From assembly GCF_024172125.1 (NCBI RefSeq), contig NZ_JAMZEA010000002.1:248001-312000 (forward strand): 64,000 nt of DNA. The letters are read 5' to 3'. Under the pieces are notes generated by a model, which worked only from the letters and a program-made list of their open reading frames with translations, searched no databases and had not been told where the DNA came from. This DNA comes from Actinomadura rupiterrae. GTDB lineage: Bacteria; Actinomycetota; Actinomycetes; Streptosporangiales; Streptosporangiaceae. Position numbers and translations under genes: made by a program. Numbering within the stretch: position 1 is the first letter of the stretch; each line of letters begins with the position of its first letter. Of this stretch, positions 18,004 to 26,631 are shown one piece after another.

Positions 18004-19368
18004 GTGAACGAGGTTCCGGAGTTCCACGAGCGGCGCGGTCCCTCCGGGGACCCCGCCGCCGAAGAAGTGCCCGTGCCGGGCGCGGCCTCCGCCGCGCCGG
18101 GCGCAGACCCGTCCTCATCCTCGTCGGCGCCGGGCCCGAGACCCGGCGCCAAGCACGACAGCAGTGAACCGGCTCCGGGTGGGACGCCCGGAAAGGCGTC
18201 CACCGCCACGCCCGGAGCCGGCGCAGCAACCCCCGACACGCCCGAACCGGAACCCGGTATCCCGGACGCGCCCGGCACGCCCGAAGCCCCGTCCGCCACC
18301 TCTGGACCGTCCGCCACCTCTGGACCGTCCGAGACCTCCGGACCGTCCGAGACCTCCGGACCGTCCGAGACCTCCGGACCGTCCGAGACCTCCGGACCGT
18401 CCGAGACCTCCGGACCGTCCGAGACCTCCGGACCGTCCGAGACCTCCGGACCGTCCGAGACCTCCGGACCGTCCGAGACGCCAAGTACCTCTGGGACGCC
18501 CGGTAGCTCCGAGGCGCCCGGTACTTCTGGGACGTCCGGTACTTCTGGGACGTCCGGTACTTCTGGGACGTCCGGTGCGGGGGCGGACGTGGTCGGTCCG
18601 GGGACCGACCGCGAGATCGGCGAGCTGGTGGGACAGCTGGCCGCCGACGACGGCATGGACCGCGAGACCCGCGGCCGCCTGCTCGCCCGGCTCGCCAAGC
18701 TGCTCGCCGCCAGCGCCCGCACCGCGGGAGCGAAGGGCGTGGCGCGCGGCCGCTGGCTGGCCGACCTGTTCACCGCGATCGTCCCGCACGTGCCGATCCG
18801 CGACCGCGCCACCCTGTCCGCGCACCACCGCGGCCTCACCGGCGAGGCCCTGGCCGACAACCTGGTGAAGGTCGCCGCCAACGCCACCACCGCCGTGGGC
18901 GCGGCGGGCGGGGCGCTGGCGGCCGTCGAGTTCGCCGCGCCGCCGCTGCTGCTGTCGGCGCCCGCCCAGATCGCCGCCGAGACCCTGGTGGTCGCGGCGA
19001 TCGAGGTGAAGATGATCGCCGAGCTGCACGAGGTCTACGACGTGCGCGTGCAGGGGTCCGGCACCGCCCGGGCCGCCGCGTTCGCCACCGCGTGGGCCAA
19101 GCAGCGCGGCGTGAACCCGCTGGAGGCCGGCTCGCTCACCGGCGCGCTCGGCGCGGCCTCCAAGGCCGCGCTGCGCAAGCGGATGCTGCGCACCCTCGGC
19201 CGCAGCATGTCCACGATGGGCCCGTTCCTCACCGGCGCCGCCGCCGGTGCCGCGCTGAACCGCACCGCCACCAAGAAGCTCGCCGCGTCGATCCGCGACG
19301 ACCTCCGCAACCTCGGCGGCCCCGCCCCCGAACTCCCCGGCGACCACCACCCCGGCATCGAGAACTGA
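18004..19368 (+). CDS. Unknown actinomycete protein with Ser/Thr/Pro repeat region
   Basis: GTG 18004 follows GGAG at seven bases, 36 bp after the DUF4193 stop, so the genes are probably cotranscribed. The 454-residue product has two parts. Residues 1-195 are low-complexity and contain ten hexapeptides PSATSG/PSETSG followed by GTSGTS repeats. Residues 200-454 are a conserved-looking domain: a helical stretch (REIGELVGQLAADDG), Ala-rich hydrophobic helices (about 295-345, AAVEFAAPPLLLSAPAQIAA) and a basic tail. Similar C-terminal domains occur in actinomycete proteins of unknown function. The Ser/Thr-rich part could be a flexible linker or a kinase target. Its 3' end seeds the repeat array that follows. 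Confidence 0.78.
   Translation: MNEVPEFHERRGPSGDPAAEEVPVPGAASAAPGADPSSSSSAPGPRPGAKHDSSEPAPGGTPGKASTATPGAGAATPDTPEPEPGIPDAPGTPEAPSATSGPSATSGPSETSGPSETSGPSETSGPSETSGPSETSGPSETSGPSETSGPSETSGPSETPSTSGTPGSSEAPGTSGTSGTSGTSGTSGTSGAGADVVGPGTDREIGELVGQLAADDGMDRETRGRLLARLAKLLAASARTAGAKGVARGRWLADLFTAIVPHVPIRDRATLSAHHRGLTGEALADNLVKVAANATTAVGAAGGALAAVEFAAPPLLLSAPAQIAAETLVVAAIEVKMIAELHEVYDVRVQGSGTARAAAFATAWAKQRGVNPLEAGSLTGALGAASKAALRKRMLRTLGRSMSTMGPFLTGAAAGAALNRTATKKLAASIRDDLRNLGGPAPELPGDHHPGIEN
18289..18480 (+). repeat. 18-bp coding tandem repeat encoding PSETSG
   Basis: Ten 18-bp units plus a partial one encode PSATSG (two) then PSETSG (eight). The later copies are nearly identical at DNA level, pointing to recent expansion or contraction by whole units. 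Confidence 0.9.
18520..18573 (+). repeat. Second 18-bp coding repeat encoding GTSGTS
   Basis: Three identical copies of GGTACTTCTGGGACGTCC lie in frame 40 bp after the PSETSG array. The unit differs in sequence from the first array but has the same length. Confidence 0.88.
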
Positions 19369-19627
19369 CCCCCGCCCCTCGGCGTCCAGCCCCCGCCTCG
19401 GGCATCGAGACCTGCCCCTCGGCGTCCAGCCTGGCCTTGGGCATCGAGACCTGACTCCGCCCCCCGACGTCTCGCCCGGTCTTCGGTATCGAGACCTGAC
19501 TCCGGCCCCGGCGTCCAGCCTGGCCTTCGGTATCGAGAGCTGACTCCGGCCCCGGCGTCCAGCCTGGCCTTCGGTATCGAGAGCTGACCTCGGCACCGGC
19601 GTTCAGCCCTGCCTTCGGTGTTGAGGG
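19354..19627. repeat. About 44-bp intergenic repeat seeded by the 3' end of the preceding gene
   Basis: The motif GGCATCGAGAACTGA (last codons and stop of the preceding gene) recurs at 19354, 19401, 19440, 19485, 19529, 19573 and, decayed, at 19617. Spacing is 47, 39, 45, 44, 44 and 44 bp. Each unit also carries a CGGCGTCCAGCC-like core. The units share no unique spacers, so this is not CRISPR. Confidence 0.85.
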
Positions 19628-19683
19628 GTGGCGTCCGTCCGGGTGTTCGGCGTCGTGAGGTGGACGAGTCGGGCGCGGCGGGG

Positions 19684-20295
19684 TCAGGAGAATTCGAGTT
19701 CGCCGGTCACCGCGTCGCGGCCGCAGAGCCACAGGCCCAGGGCCTCGCGGGTGCCGCGGACGGTGGGGCCGTTCTTGGCGCTCGGGAGGGCCACCGGGCG
19801 GTGGCCGTCGGTGGGCTCCAGGCGGTGCCGCAGGACGCGCCGGTTGAGCCACAGGCTGAGCTGCAGGCCCTCGCGGAAGATCGCGGTGGCCGTCCGGTCC
19901 GGGACGCGCCGGGTGAGGCCGAGGCCGCGCACCACGTCCTGGTGGTGGACGCCGAGGTCGCCGAGCAGGATCGGCGCGCCCACCCGGCTGGTGGCGGACG
20001 GGTTGTCGGCCCAGTGCCGGGCCCACTGCATGAGCCGCTCCCGGGAGACCGCGCGCGCCCGGTCGGCCTGGTTCTGGTTGGCGGCGTTGATCCGCGGCCC
20101 GTACGGCAGGTACGAGCTGAGGAAGTAGTCCAGCCCGATCACGTGCCCGAGGACGTCGCGCGGGGCCCACTCGCTGCACAGCGTGGTCCCGGCGTCGAAG
20201 TCGTCGCCGGACAGGCCGTCCAGCGTCTCGATCAGCCGGTGGCGCTCGGCGCGCAGCTCGTCCTCGAAAGGCAGGCGGATCCGGTCCAGCAGCAT
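19684..20295 (-). CDS. Maleylpyruvate isomerase / mycothiol-dependent (DinB-like) family protein
   Basis: A 203-residue member of the MDMPI/DinB superfamily. The N-terminal four-helix bundle holds metal-ligand histidines in DVLGHVIGLDYF (about 50) and GVHHQDVVRGLG (about 125); a C-terminal domain ends TGELEFS. Such proteins use a metal and often mycothiol, though many have unknown substrates. The start is ATG 20295; a longer frame to 20352 lacks a better ribosome site. It forms a minus-strand block with the DUF4235 gene, but a 108-bp gap suggests separate promoters. Confidence 0.8.
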   Translation of the reverse strand: MLLDRIRLPFEDELRAERHRLIETLDGLSGDDFDAGTTLCSEWAPRDVLGHVIGLDYFLSSYLPYGPRINAANQNQADRARAVSRERLMQWARHWADNPSATSRVGAPILLGDLGVHHQDVVRGLGLTRRVPDRTATAIFREGLQLSLWLNRRVLRHRLEPTDGHRPVALPSAKNGPTVRGTREALGLWLCGRDAVTGELEFS

Positions 20296-20403
20296 CGTGG
20301 TCGATCCCTTCGTCACCCGGGGACCGACCACGATACTGGACGGATCGTCCAATGCCCCGCCGGGGCCGCCCCGCCGAACCCGCCCGGTCCGGGCGGGCGG
20401 GTG

Positions 20404-20691
20404 TCAGGCGTCGACGCGTAGCTGGGCGGGGAGCTGGCCCGTCCCCTTGGCCCACTGCTGCGCCGCCGCGCGGGTGGCGAGCAGGCGCGCGACCTCCATG
20501 CCGACGCCCATGACCACGGCCCACGCGATCGCCTCGGTCAGCGCGACGTCCGGCGACTCGGGGTTGGTCGGCGGCTCCTTGCCGGTGCTCTTCTTCCACG
20601 CCATCGTGATGGCCTTCTTGGCGGCGAAGCCGCCGGCGAACGCCGCGGCGCCCGCCATCACCCGCCAGCCGATGTCGCCCTTGTCCGCCAT
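20404..20691 (-). CDS. DUF4235 small membrane protein
   Basis: A 95-residue protein matching the actinobacterial DUF4235 pattern: N-terminal MADKGDIGWRVMAGAAAFAGG, first hydrophobic helix followed by AAKKAITMAWKK, a short acidic Pro-rich loop (PPTNPESPDV), and a second helix (AIAWAVVMGVGMEVARLLATR). ATG 20691 has GGGAGG at ideal distance. It is likely a two-helix inner-membrane protein; its function is unknown. It is divergent from valS. Confidence 0.85.
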   Translation of the reverse strand: MADKGDIGWRVMAGAAAFAGGFAAKKAITMAWKKSTGKEPPTNPESPDVALTEAIAWAVVMGVGMEVARLLATRAAAQQWAKGTGQLPAQLRVDA

Positions 20692-20819
20692 CGAAACCTC
20701 CCAGTTCCTTGCCTCCCCCGACGCTATCGGACGGGCCGCCGCGCGAGGACGCCGCACGGCGCGACGCGGCGGCCGGAAAACCGAACCGATCTGCGCCCGG
20801 CTGTCAATAGGCTTGGGGG

Positions 20820-23372
20820 ATGGACAACCAGCCGCGTATGCCGCACGTTCCCGACAAGCCCTCGCTGGACGGCTTGGAGGTCGCGTGGGTAGAGCGCTGG
20901 GAGGACGACGGTACGTACCGTTTCGACCGGACGCGCCCGGCGGACGAGATCTTCTCGATCGACACCCCGCCGCCCACGGTCAGCGGGTCGCTGCATGTCG
21001 GGCATGTCTTCTCGTACACGCACACCGACACGATCGCGCGCTACCGGCGCATGCGCGGTTACGAGGTCTTCTACCCGATCGGGTGGGACGACAACGGGCT
21101 GCCGACCGAGCGGCGCGTCCAGAACTACTTCGGGGTCCGGGGCGACGCGTCGCTGCCGTACGACCCGGCGTTCGAGCCGCCGGAGAAGCCCGACCCGAAA
21201 CGCCAGGTCTCGGTCAGCCGCCGCAACTTCATCGAGCTGTGCGACCGGCTCACCGAGATCGACGAGAAGGCGTTCGAGGACACCTGGCGCCGCGTCGGCC
21301 TCTCCGTCGACTGGAACCTGCTCTACACGACCATCGGCGAGAACGCGCGCGCCGCGTCCCAGAAGGCGTTCCTGCGCAACCTGCGGCGCGGTGAGGCGTA
21401 CCTGTCGGAGGCGCCGACGCTGTGGGACGTCACGTTCCGCACGGCCGTCGCGCAGGCCGAGCTTGAGGACCGCGAGCAGCCCGGCGCGTTCTACCGGCTG
21501 CGCTTCCACGGGGACGAGCGGCCCGTTTACATCGAGACGACGCGTCCGGAACTGCTGCCGGCGTGCGTCGCGCTGGTCGCGCACCCGGACGACGAGCGCT
21601 ACCAGGAGCTTTTCGGGACGACCGTCCGGACGCCGCTGTTCGGCGTCGAGGTTCCGGTCCTCGCGCACCGGCTCGCCGAGCCGGACAAGGGCTCCGGTAT
21701 CGCGATGATCTGCACCTTCGGCGACGTCACGGACGTCACCTGGTGGCGCGAGCTCGACCTGCCGACCCGCGCGGTCGTCGGCTGGGACGGCCGGTTCGTC
21801 GCCGAGCCGCCCGCGGGGGTTCCGGCCGACCGGTACGCCGAGGTCGCGGGGAAGACCGTCCACTCGGCGCGCGAGCGGACGATCGAGCTGCTCACCGCGT
21901 CCGGCGACCTGGACGGCGAGCCGCGGAAGACCACCCGCGCGGTGAAGTTCTACGAGAAGGGCTCCAAGCCGCTGGAGATCGTCACCACCCGGCAGTGGTA
22001 CATCCGCAACGGCGGGCGCGGGCCGGAGCTGCGCGCCGAGCTGCTGGAGCGGGGCCGTGAGCTGGAGTGGTACCCGGCGTACATGCGCGCCCGGTACGAG
22101 AACTGGGTCGAGGGCCTGAACGGCGACTGGCTGATCTCGCGGCAGCGGTTCTACGGCGTCCCGATCCCGGTCTGGTACCGGCTGGACGCGTCGGGCGAGC
22201 CGGTCTACGGCGAGCCGATCGTCCCGGCCGAGGACGCGCTGCCGGTCGACCCGGCGTCCGACGTCCCGCCCGGCTTCACCGAGGACCAGCGCGGCAAGCC
22301 GAACGGCTTCACCGGCGACCCGGACGTGATGGACACCTGGGCGACGTCCTCGCTGACCCCGCAGATCGCGGGCGGCTGGGAGCGCGACCCGGACCTGTTC
22401 GGCCGCGTCTTCCCCTACAGCCTGCGCCCGCAGGGGCACGACATCATCCGGACGTGGCTGTTCTCCACGGTCGTCCGGGCGCACCTGGAGAACGGGTCGC
22501 TGCCGTGGCGCGCGGTTGCGCTGTCCGGCTGGATCCTGGACCCGGACCGCAAGAAGATGTCCAAGTCCAAGGGCAACGTCGTCACGCCGATCGGGCTGCT
22601 GGAGGAGTACGGCTCGGACGCCGTCCGGTACTGGGCGGCGAACGGCCGCCCGGGCACCGACACCGCGTTCGACACCGGCCAGATCAAGGTCGGTCGGCGG
22701 CTCGCGATCAAGATCCTGAACGCGTCGAAGTTCGTCCTCGGCTTCGCCGAGCAGCCGCTGGACGAGGGGGTGGACGCGGGTCGCGTCTGGTACCCGGGCG
22801 ACCTGGCGATGCTGGCCGCGCTCCGCGCCCTCGTCACCGAGGCGACCGAGGCGTTCGAGTCCTACGACTACACCCGCGCGCTGGAGCGCACCGAGAAGTT
22901 CTTCTGGCAGTTCTGCGACGACTACCTGGAGCTGGTCAAGCAGCGCGCGTACGGCTCGGACGCGAAGGCCGCGTCCGCGCGGGCGGCGCTGAACCGCGCG
23001 CTGTCGGTGCTCCTGCGGCTGTTCGCGCCGGTCCTGCCGTTCGTGACCGAGGAGGTCTGGTCCTGGTGGCAGGACGGCTCGGTGCACCGCGCCCCCTGGC
23101 CCACGCCGGACGAGCTGCCTGCCGAAGGCGACGCGTCCCTGCTCGACGTCGCCGCCGAGGCGCTGCGCCAGGTCCGCAAGGCCAAGTCGGACGCGAAGCT
23201 CTCGATGCGCGCCGAACTCTCCCGCGCGTCCGTCACGGGCGAGCGCGCCGCCGACCTGTCCGAGGTCTCCGAAGACCTCCAAGCCGCAGGCCGCATCGCC
23301 GAACTCGCCCTGAACACCCACCCGGACAGCGGAGGATCCGGCCCCCTCAAGGTCACCGTCACCTTCGCCTGA
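20820..23372 (+). CDS. valS: Valyl-tRNA synthetase, archaeal-type
   Basis: Charges tRNA-Val. The 850-residue class I synthetase has the HIGH signature as [11 protein letters not shown] (about 60), CP1 editing-domain motifs [17 protein letters not shown] (about 240), the KMSKSKGNV loop (about 578) and an anticodon-binding domain after 640. The active-site region reads [18 protein letters not shown], the form found in archaeal and rickettsial ValRS. The usual actinomycete enzyme has a GMDHAGIATQ-type sequence there, and the long C-terminal coiled coil of bacterial ValRS is also reduced here. It is therefore either a horizontally acquired sole ValRS or a second copy. ATG 20820 follows GGGG; it stands as a single gene. 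Confidence 0.93.
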   Translation: MDNQPRMPHVPDKPSLDGLEVAWVERWEDDGTYRFDRTRPADEIFSIDTPPPTVSGSLHVGHVFSYTHTDTIARYRRMRGYEVFYPIGWDDNGLPTERRVQNYFGVRGDASLPYDPAFEPPEKPDPKRQVSVSRRNFIELCDRLTEIDEKAFEDTWRRVGLSVDWNLLYTTIGENARAASQKAFLRNLRRGEAYLSEAPTLWDVTFRTAVAQAELEDREQPGAFYRLRFHGDERPVYIETTRPELLPACVALVAHPDDERYQELFGTTVRTPLFGVEVPVLAHRLAEPDKGSGIAMICTFGDVTDVTWWRELDLPTRAVVGWDGRFVAEPPAGVPADRYAEVAGKTVHSARERTIELLTASGDLDGEPRKTTRAVKFYEKGSKPLEIVTTRQWYIRNGGRGPELRAELLERGRELEWYPAYMRARYENWVEGLNGDWLISRQRFYGVPIPVWYRLDASGEPVYGEPIVPAEDALPVDPASDVPPGFTEDQRGKPNGFTGDPDVMDTWATSSLTPQIAGGWERDPDLFGRVFPYSLRPQGHDIIRTWLFSTVVRAHLENGSLPWRAVALSGWILDPDRKKMSKSKGNVVTPIGLLEEYGSDAVRYWAANGRPGTDTAFDTGQIKVGRRLAIKILNASKFVLGFAEQPLDEGVDAGRVWYPGDLAMLAALRALVTEATEAFESYDYTRALERTEKFFWQFCDDYLELVKQRAYGSDAKAASARAALNRALSVLLRLFAPVLPFVTEEVWSWWQDGSVHRAPWPTPDELPAEGDASLLDVAAEALRQVRKAKSDAKLSMRAELSRASVTGERAADLSEVSEDLQAAGRIAELALNTHPDSGGSGPLKVTVTFA

Positions 23373-23475
23373 CCCGCTCCGACCGGGGTGACCGAATGGG
23401 GTTCGGGCGATAGCGTAAGTGAGTCCTGACTTGCGTGTCGCCGCAACCGCGCCGTCCCCCCGGAGGAGCCGCCAC

Positions 23476-24657
23476 GTGACGGATCTCGACGAGTACCGCG
23501 ACCAGGCCCGCGCCTGGCTGGCGGAACGGACCGCCGACCTGCCGCCCGACCCGGGCCTGGCCGAGTCGCGCGCGTTCATGGCCGACCTGTACGACGCGGG
23601 CCACGTGGGCATCACGTGGCCCGCCGAGTACGGCGGGCGGGGCCTGTCGGCGGCGGAGGAGCGCGCGTTCCAGCAGGCCGCGGCCGGGTTCACGCTCCCG
23701 GTCGGGGTGTTCGGCATCGGCCTCGGGATGTGCGGGCCGACCTTGCTGTCGCTGGGCACCGAGGAACAGAAGCGCCGGTACATCCGGCCGCTGCTGCGCG
23801 GCGAGGAGATCTGGTGCCAGATGTTCTCCGAGCCCGGCGCGGGCTCGGACGTGGCGTCCCTGCAGACCCGCGCCGTCCTGGACGGCGACCACTGGGTGGT
23901 GGACGGCCAGAAGGTGTGGACGTCGGTCGCGCGGCAGGCCGACTTCGGGCTGCTGATCGCGCGCACCGACCCGGACGTCCCGAAGCACCAGGGCATCACG
24001 ATGTTCGTGGTCGACATGCACGCGCCCGGCGTGGACGTCCGGCCGCTGCGCGACATGACCGGCGAGTCGCACTTCAACGAGATCTTCTTCACCAGCGTCC
24101 GCGTCCCGGTGGAGAACGTGGTCGGCGAGGTGAACGGGGGCTGGTCGGCGGCCGTGACGACGCTGCTGCACGAGCGCGTCTCGATCGGGATGGGCGCGGC
24201 GCGCACCGAGCGCCCGGCGTCGTTCGCGGCGCTGCGCAAGGCCGCCCGGGAGCGCGGGCTGCTCGGCGAACCCGGCGTCACGGACCTGCTGCTCGACCTC
24301 TACCTGCAAGAACGCGCCTTCGACCTGCTCAACGCGCGGATGTCGCAGGAGGTCAAGGCCGGGATCATGCCCGGCGCGCGCGGCTCGGTGGCCAAGCTGC
24401 TGCTCGCCGACCTGACGCTGGCCGGAGCGGACGTCGCGAGCGAGATCCTCGGCCCCGAGAGCGTCACTGGGGACGGCCCGGTCCCGCGCGCCCTCGCCTG
24501 GGCGCCGGGCATGGCGCTCGGCGGCGGCACCAACGAGATCATGCGCAACATCATCGGCGACCGGGTGCTCGGCCTGCCGCGCGAGCCGCAGCTCGACCGG
24601 AACATCCCGTTCAAGGCGCTGAAGGTCGGCACGCAGGCGAAGGAGGACGGCGAGTGA
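23476..24657 (+). CDS. Acyl-CoA dehydrogenase (subunit 1 of a pair)
   Basis: A 393-residue FadE-type flavoprotein. It contains WPAEYGGRGLSA (about 50), the FAD/substrate motif MFSEPGAGSDVASL (about 117-131), WVVDGQKVWTS, and a C-terminal GGGTNEIMRNIIGDRVLG. At the usual catalytic-glutamate site (YEGT) this protein has Gly, as in some heteromeric FadE subunits. GTG 23476 has GGAGGAG upstream. It overlaps the next dehydrogenase by four bases (GTGA), so the two probably form an alpha2beta2 enzyme like those used in cholesterol side-chain degradation in mycobacteria. The P450-SDR operon opposite supports a sterol or branched-chain substrate. Confidence 0.9.
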   Translation: MTDLDEYRDQARAWLAERTADLPPDPGLAESRAFMADLYDAGHVGITWPAEYGGRGLSAAEERAFQQAAAGFTLPVGVFGIGLGMCGPTLLSLGTEEQKRRYIRPLLRGEEIWCQMFSEPGAGSDVASLQTRAVLDGDHWVVDGQKVWTSVARQADFGLLIARTDPDVPKHQGITMFVVDMHAPGVDVRPLRDMTGESHFNEIFFTSVRVPVENVVGEVNGGWSAAVTTLLHERVSIGMGAARTERPASFAALRKAARERGLLGEPGVTDLLLDLYLQERAFDLLNARMSQEVKAGIMPGARGSVAKLLLADLTLAGADVASEILGPESVTGDGPVPRALAWAPGMALGGGTNEIMRNIIGDRVLGLPREPQLDRNIPFKALKVGTQAKEDGE

Positions 24658-25739
24658 GGCTCATCCCGACCGAGGAGCAGCGGGAGCTGGCCGCGACCGT
24701 GCGGTCCTTCCTGGCCGACCGGGTGCCGATGTCCCGCGTCCGCGAGATCGCCGAGTCGGACGAGCCGTTCGACCGGACGGCCTGGACGCGCCTCTCGGGC
24801 GAACTGGGCCTCACCGGCCTCGCGGTGCCGGAGGAGCACGGCGGCTCGGGCGCCGGGTTCGGCGAGGTCGCGGCCGTCCTGGAGGAGCTGGGCGCGGCGC
24901 TGACGCCCGTCCCGTACTTCTCGGCGGTCGTCGCGGCGGACCTGCTCGCCGCGCTCGACGCCAAGGACCTCCTGCCGGACGTCGCGTCCGGCGCGACGAT
25001 CGCGATCCTCGCCCGTCCCGAGGGCGAGCCGCCGGTCGGGCGGATCATCGACCGGGGCGAATGGGTGCTGGAGGGCGCGGTCGAGCGGGTGCCGGACGCC
25101 GTGTCCGCCGACCTGCTGCTCGTCGTCGCCTCGACCGGGGAGGGCCGCCGGGGCGTGTTCGCGGTCGCGGCCGACGCGCCCGGGCTCGTCCGGACGCCGC
25201 TGACCACGCTCGACCTGACCCGTCCGCAGGCGCGGATCGAGCTGGGCGGCGCTCCGGCGCGGCTGCTGGGGCCGTCCGACGCGTCCGACGCGATCGACCG
25301 CTCCCTGGACGTCGCGTCCGTGCTGCTCGCCGCCGAGCAGCTCGGCGGGTTGCGCCGCTGCCTGGACGCGATCGTCGAGTACGCCAAGCTCCGCGTCCAG
25401 TTCGGCCGGTATGTCGGGTCGTTCCAGGGGGTCAAGCACAAGCTGGCCGACATGCACTGCACCCTGGAGCAGGCCGAATCGGTCGTCCGGTACGCGGTGT
25501 GGGCGGTGGACGAAGCGCCCGACGAACTCCCCGAGGCCGCCGCGCTCGCCGCGTCCTTCATGGGCCGCGCCTACTTCCAGGTCGCCAAGGACCACCTGCT
25601 CCTGTACGGCGGCATCGGGTTCACCTGGGAGCACGACGCGCACCTGTACTACAAGCGCGCCAAGGCCGACGAGGTCATGCTCGGCGCGCCCCGCACCCAC
25701 CGGGCCCGCCTCGCCGCAGCCCTGGACCTGCCCGATTAA
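24654..25739 (+). CDS. Acyl-CoA dehydrogenase (subunit 2 of a pair)
   Basis: A 361-residue partner of the preceding dehydrogenase, starting at GTG 24654 inside its stop. The N-terminal domain (RLIPTEEQRELAATVRSFL) and GLAVPEEHGGSGAGF are standard. The middle beta domain is short and the FAD-contact Ser/Thr motif weak, as in the divergent halves of heteromeric FadEs. The C-terminal helices carry LRVQFGRYVGSFQGVKHKLADM and LLLYGGIGFTWEHDAHLYYKR, clear family signatures. It ends just before a strong bidirectional hairpin. The substrate is unknown; a CoA ester with a steroid ring or a methyl-branched chain is likely by context. Confidence 0.9.
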   Translation: MRLIPTEEQRELAATVRSFLADRVPMSRVREIAESDEPFDRTAWTRLSGELGLTGLAVPEEHGGSGAGFGEVAAVLEELGAALTPVPYFSAVVAADLLAALDAKDLLPDVASGATIAILARPEGEPPVGRIIDRGEWVLEGAVERVPDAVSADLLLVVASTGEGRRGVFAVAADAPGLVRTPLTTLDLTRPQARIELGGAPARLLGPSDASDAIDRSLDVASVLLAAEQLGGLRRCLDAIVEYAKLRVQFGRYVGSFQGVKHKLADMHCTLEQAESVVRYAVWAVDEAPDELPEAAALAASFMGRAYFQVAKDHLLLYGGIGFTWEHDAHLYYKRAKADEVMLGAPRTHRARLAAALDLPD

Positions 25740-25746
25740 AGCGCCG

Positions 25747-25783
25747 GACGCCCCCGCCCGCGATCCCTGCGGGCGGGGGCGTC
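25747..25783. terminator. Bidirectional terminator between convergent operons
   Basis: A perfect 15-bp stem (GACGCCCCCGCCCGC / GCGGGCGGGGGCGTC) with a 7-nt loop occupies almost the whole 48-bp gap between the dehydrogenase pair and the SDR gene. Confidence 0.85.
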
Positions 25784-25787
25784 GCGT

Positions 25788-26615
25788 CTAGAAGGTCAGG
25801 GCGGTGGGGTGGGCGTCGGGGCGCATGGCGGCGTCGGTGCCGCCGTCCACGTACAGGACGGAGCCGGTCGCGAAGCGCGCCTCGGGCTTGAGGAACTGGT
25901 GCACCCAGAACGCGACGTCCTCGGGCTCGCCGAAGAACCCGAGCGGCATCGGGGTCGGGAAGTCGTCCGGGTCGCCCTCGGCCGCGCCGCCGGTCGAGTC
26001 GCGGAGCAGCGGCGTCAGCACCGCGCCCGGCGCGATCGCGTTGAGCAGCACGCCCTGCCGCGCCCATTCGGGCGTGACCGCCGTCCGCCGCACCCAGTGC
26101 GCGACGGCCAGCTTGGACGTCGCGTACGCGGCGATGCTCGGCGCGAAGTCGAGGATCTCCTGGGGCGCGGCGGCCTGCTCGGTGCGGGCCCGCTCGCGCG
26201 CGCCGTCCTCGTCCCCGGCGAGGGCGAGCGCGGCCAGCTCGGCGTCCACCAGCGGGACGGTGCTGGCGGAGTTGGAGCTCATCACCACCGCCCGGCCCGC
26301 CCCGGACGCCGCGAGCGCGCCGCGCAGCCCGGCCAGCAGCGCCACCGGCCCGAAGTAGTTGATCGACATGACCGCCGCGGCGTCCTTCATGCCGGGGCCG
26401 ACGCCGGCGATCGCGGCGGCGCCGTCGAGCCGCCCGCCGCTGAGCGACAGCACCTCCTCGACCGCCCGCGCGCGCCCGTCCGGCGTGCCGAGGTCGGCTA
26501 GGACGTGCGCGTCGTGCAGGTCGACACCGATGACCGAGTGCCCGGCCCGCTCCAGGCGCGCGGCGGTGGCCGCCCCTATCCCGGACGCCGAGCCGGTGAC
26601 CGCGTACGTGCCCAT
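25788..26615 (-). CDS. Short-chain dehydrogenase, 3-alpha-hydroxysteroid dehydrogenase-like
   Basis: A 275-residue classical SDR. The NAD-binding motif TGSASGIG is at about 7-14; the YATSK catalytic pair is near 167-171, with the serine in VMSSNSAS. The GATVTPLL-type loop appears as GAVLTPLLRDS, and the end VDGGTDAAMRP resembles the Comamonas 3-alpha-hydroxysteroid dehydrogenase, as does the N-terminal VIGVDLHDAHVLADL. It probably interconverts a hydroxyl and a ketone on a steroid-like substrate. GGGAGGG precedes ATG 26615, 16 bp after the P450 stop, so it is cotranscribed with the P450. Confidence 0.88.
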   Translation of the reverse strand: MGTYAVTGSASGIGAATAARLERAGHSVIGVDLHDAHVLADLGTPDGRARAVEEVLSLSGGRLDGAAAIAGVGPGMKDAAAVMSINYFGPVALLAGLRGALAASGAGRAVVMSSNSASTVPLVDAELAALALAGDEDGARERARTEQAAAPQEILDFAPSIAAYATSKLAVAHWVRRTAVTPEWARQGVLLNAIAPGAVLTPLLRDSTGGAAEGDPDDFPTPMPLGFFGEPEDVAFWVHQFLKPEARFATGSVLYVDGGTDAAMRPDAHPTALTF

Positions 26616-26631
26616 GCATGCCCTCCCGGGG

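Noticed and set aside
19354..19627. Possible CRISPR array or attachment-site cluster
   Set aside because: The whole 44-bp unit is repeated with gradual decay, including the part that would be a spacer. It derives from the preceding gene's 3' end.
20724..24281. 1185-codon minus-strand open frame across valS and the first acyl-CoA dehydrogenase
   Set aside because: It is antisense to two clear enzymes, has Arg/Val/Asp-rich low-complexity sequence and no start signal; a GC artefact.
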